Below, piece by piece: positions 6,391 through 7,544 of a stretch of DNA of 7,544 bases. The stretch covers positions 1 to 7,544 of the forward strand of contig JBOHRF010000251.1 of the NCBI GenBank assembly GCA_050732575.1, given 5' to 3'. This DNA comes from JBBDWZ01 sp050732575. Its GTDB lineage: Bacteria > Gemmatimonadota > Gemmatimonadetes > Longimicrobiales > RSA9. The stretch's first letter is position 1. Every line of letters begins with the position of its first letter. Below the pieces are notes generated by a model. The model saw only the letters and a list, made by a program, of their open reading frames with translations. It did no database searches and had not been told where the DNA came from. The translations under genes and the position numbers were made by a program.

Positions 6391-7089
6391 GTGTTTCATC
6401 TGCAAATGAGCCTGGCTCCGTTGCCTGCTTCCGAAACGAGCCGCGTCGAGCGGCTCCTGGCCGCACTAGCTGGCGTTGTCTCCGCCCGCGCTGTCGCCGA
6501 TCACAATGGTCGGGTCGTCGAGATCCACATTCTTTCCAGTCACGATCTGCACCCCAAGCAGATGGTGCGCAACGTGGAAAGCGCACTCAGCGCTGGTCTC
6601 GGTCTGGTCGTCGATCGCCGGGTCATCAGCGTGGCCCAACTCAGACCGGACGTCGGACCAATCACGACCGGCCCATTCGCGGTTCCGCAGCCCGACGTGG
6701 CCGAGCCGCGCACGCGTCAGATCCTGGTCGGTTTCGATACCAGTTGTTCTGCGCCGCTCGATGCCAGCTGCACGGTTACACTGCAATGGAATAGCCAGAG
6801 CTTGGTAGGCACGGGCTCGGGCCCGAACACGCCCCAGGGCCGGGCCGAGGCGGCAGCGCGCGCGCTGTTCGATGCGCTGGCGTTTACGGAAGAACAGGCC
6901 AGGCTCGGACTCGAAGGTGCCACGCTCATCGAATCCAATGGAAAGACCTACGTTCTAATTGCGGCCCAGTCACTCACCGGGCGTTCCACCCGCTTGCTCA
7001 CAGGCGTTGCCGCTGTGAACCGCTCCCCCGAGGAAGCCGCCATCCTGGCCGGCCTGCAGGCTACCAACAGAATAACAACCCTAACCTGA
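6391..7089 (+). CDS. Uncharacterised two-domain protein (N-terminal alpha/beta domain plus duplicated-type domain)
   Basis: I do not recognise a named family. The product has 232 residues from GTG 6391, or 227 from ATG 6406; the frame is closed by TAA at 6367, and neither start has a clear ribosome site. Residues about 14-84 alternate helix (SRVERLLAALAG), strand (VVSARAVADH), strand (RVVEIHILSS), helix (PKQMVRNVESALS) and strand (VDRRVISVAQL), a pattern consistent with a ferredoxin-like fold. A Pro-rich linker (about 85-107) leads to a second domain (109-228) with strand pairs, a helix PQGRAEAAARALFDAL (148-163), LGLEGATL (172-179) and a final helix RSPEEAAILAGLQA (211-224). That layout recalls the regulatory domain of 2-isopropylmalate synthase, but only by pattern. 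There is no signal peptide, membrane segment, metal site or catalytic signature, so a soluble, perhaps ligand-sensing or structural, role is plausible but unproven. The gene just downstream carries a diverged copy of the second domain. Confidence 0.8.
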   Translation: MFHLQMSLAPLPASETSRVERLLAALAGVVSARAVADHNGRVVEIHILSSHDLHPKQMVRNVESALSAGLGLVVDRRVISVAQLRPDVGPITTGPFAVPQPDVAEPRTRQILVGFDTSCSAPLDASCTVTLQWNSQSLVGTGSGPNTPQGRAEAAARALFDALAFTEEQARLGLEGATLIESNGKTYVLIAAQSLTGRSTRLLTGVAAVNRSPEEAAILAGLQATNRITTLT

Positions 7090-7096
7090 CGCACGC

Positions 7097-7100
7097 GGAG
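7097..7100 (+). promoter_or_regulatory. Shine-Dalgarno pointing to a CTG start
   Basis: GGAG lies 7 bases before CTG 7108, the only initiator-like codon at proper spacing after the stop at 7087-7089. It is the main argument for a separate downstream gene with a non-standard start. Confidence 0.4.
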
Positions 7101-7107
7101 CGCCGAT

Positions 7108-7544
7108 CTGGAGTCCGACTCGCCCAGGCAAAATCCCCCCGCACCCGAGCTTGACCCGGCGGCCTCGCCGCCCTACAGCAGCGGCCGATTCCTGGTTCTG
7201 GATAACCTCGAGCTGCACAAAGCAGCCACGCGCGTAACCTGCATTGCGCGCCTGCGCCGGCGCGATCAGCTGTTCCGGGGCGAAGCCGCCGAAATCGATT
7301 CCCCGGCCGGCCGCGCGCGCGCGGCGGCACGAGCCACGCTATCCGCCGCAGCTCATGCCATTGATGGTTTACAGTTCGGTCTTGAAGGCGTGGCGCTGGC
7401 CGATTTTTTCGGCCGCAAGTACTGCGTGGTTTCGGTGGAGGCCGCCCACCAGCGCCGCTTCATCATCCTGTCCGGTATCGTGGCTCTGGAAGCGAGCCGG
7501 TCCCCGGAAGAGGCCGCGGCTTTAGCTGCTCTCCGAGCCATTGA
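7108..7544 (+). CDS. Uncharacterised protein, paralogue of the preceding gene's C-terminal domain (partial, probable CTG start)
   Basis: An open frame runs from the TGA at 7087-7089 to the right edge with no stop; 145 codons are visible from CTG 7108. No in-frame ATG, GTG or TTG occurs before the conserved region, so CTG with GGAG 7 bases upstream is the best start. A linker rich in Pro (about 1-25) precedes a domain that matches residues 109-228 of the previous gene in order and spacing. Examples are PAGRARAAARA (66-76) against PQGRAEAAARA, FGLEGVAL (90-97) against LGLEGATL, FGRKYCVV (101-108) against NGKTYVLI, and RSPEEAAALAALRA (131-144) against RSPEEAAILAGLQA. The N-terminal alpha/beta domain is absent. 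It is in the same reading frame as its neighbour with an 18-bp gap, so the pair may descend from one longer gene or be joined by stop-codon readthrough. Function is unknown. Confidence 0.7.
   Translation, partial: MESDSPRQNPPAPELDPAASPPYSSGRFLVLDNLELHKAATRVTCIARLRRRDQLFRGEAAEIDSPAGRARAAARATLSAAAHAIDGLQFGLEGVALADFFGRKYCVVSVEAAHQRRFIILSGIVALEASRSPEEAAALAALRAI

Noticed and set aside
6466..6786. Minus-strand frame of 106 codons within the uncharacterised gene
   Set aside because: The plus-strand product shows clear helix/strand periodicity and a paralogue in the next gene, so the minus frame is a shadow.

Overview
This is a GC-rich bacterial window (about 60% GC by eye) that is almost fully coding, with seven genes and no RNA genes, insertion sequences or CRISPR array. 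The genes are mostly core metabolism and cell envelope. A bifunctional penicillin-binding protein with a short N-terminal export or anchor segment points to a peptidoglycan-walled bacterium. The fumarase sequence, the C-terminal style of the PBP and the uncharacterised gene pair at the right end would fit Gemmatimonadota or a neighbouring phylum. That assignment is an inference from memory and is low confidence.

Left block, minus strand: a short-chain dehydrogenase (SDR) at 1558-2289 is followed by class II fumarase fumC at 79-1500, 57 bp downstream, probably in one transcript. Two microsatellite-like tracts flank fumC. A hexanucleotide tract (1511-1540) lies just upstream of its start codon. 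A 9-bp tandem array (1-78) abuts its stop codon and runs off the left edge of the window.

Middle block, plus strand: a 107-bp divergent intergenic region with a perfect 7-bp inverted repeat separates the first SDR from a second SDR of the pteridine-reductase type (2397-3128). This second SDR keeps the family Asp and Lys but has His where the catalytic Tyr is expected. Its 3' end overlaps the start of a class A penicillin-binding protein (3106-5217) by 23 bp, so the two are probably translationally coupled. The PBP converges on trxB, and a perfect 12-bp stem hairpin (5218-5245) occupies the junction and contains the trxB stop codon.

Right block: thioredoxin reductase trxB (5234-6259, minus) is divergent, across 131 bp, from an uncharacterised two-gene unit on the plus strand. 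The first gene (6391-7089) has an N-terminal alpha/beta domain that looks ferredoxin-like and a C-terminal domain. The second gene (from 7108, running off the right edge) is a proline-rich linker plus a diverged copy of that C-terminal domain. Both lie in the same frame, separated by one TGA and 18 bp, and the second gene has no ATG, GTG or TTG start at its 5' end. This pair is the least explained part of the window and the best candidate for something new.
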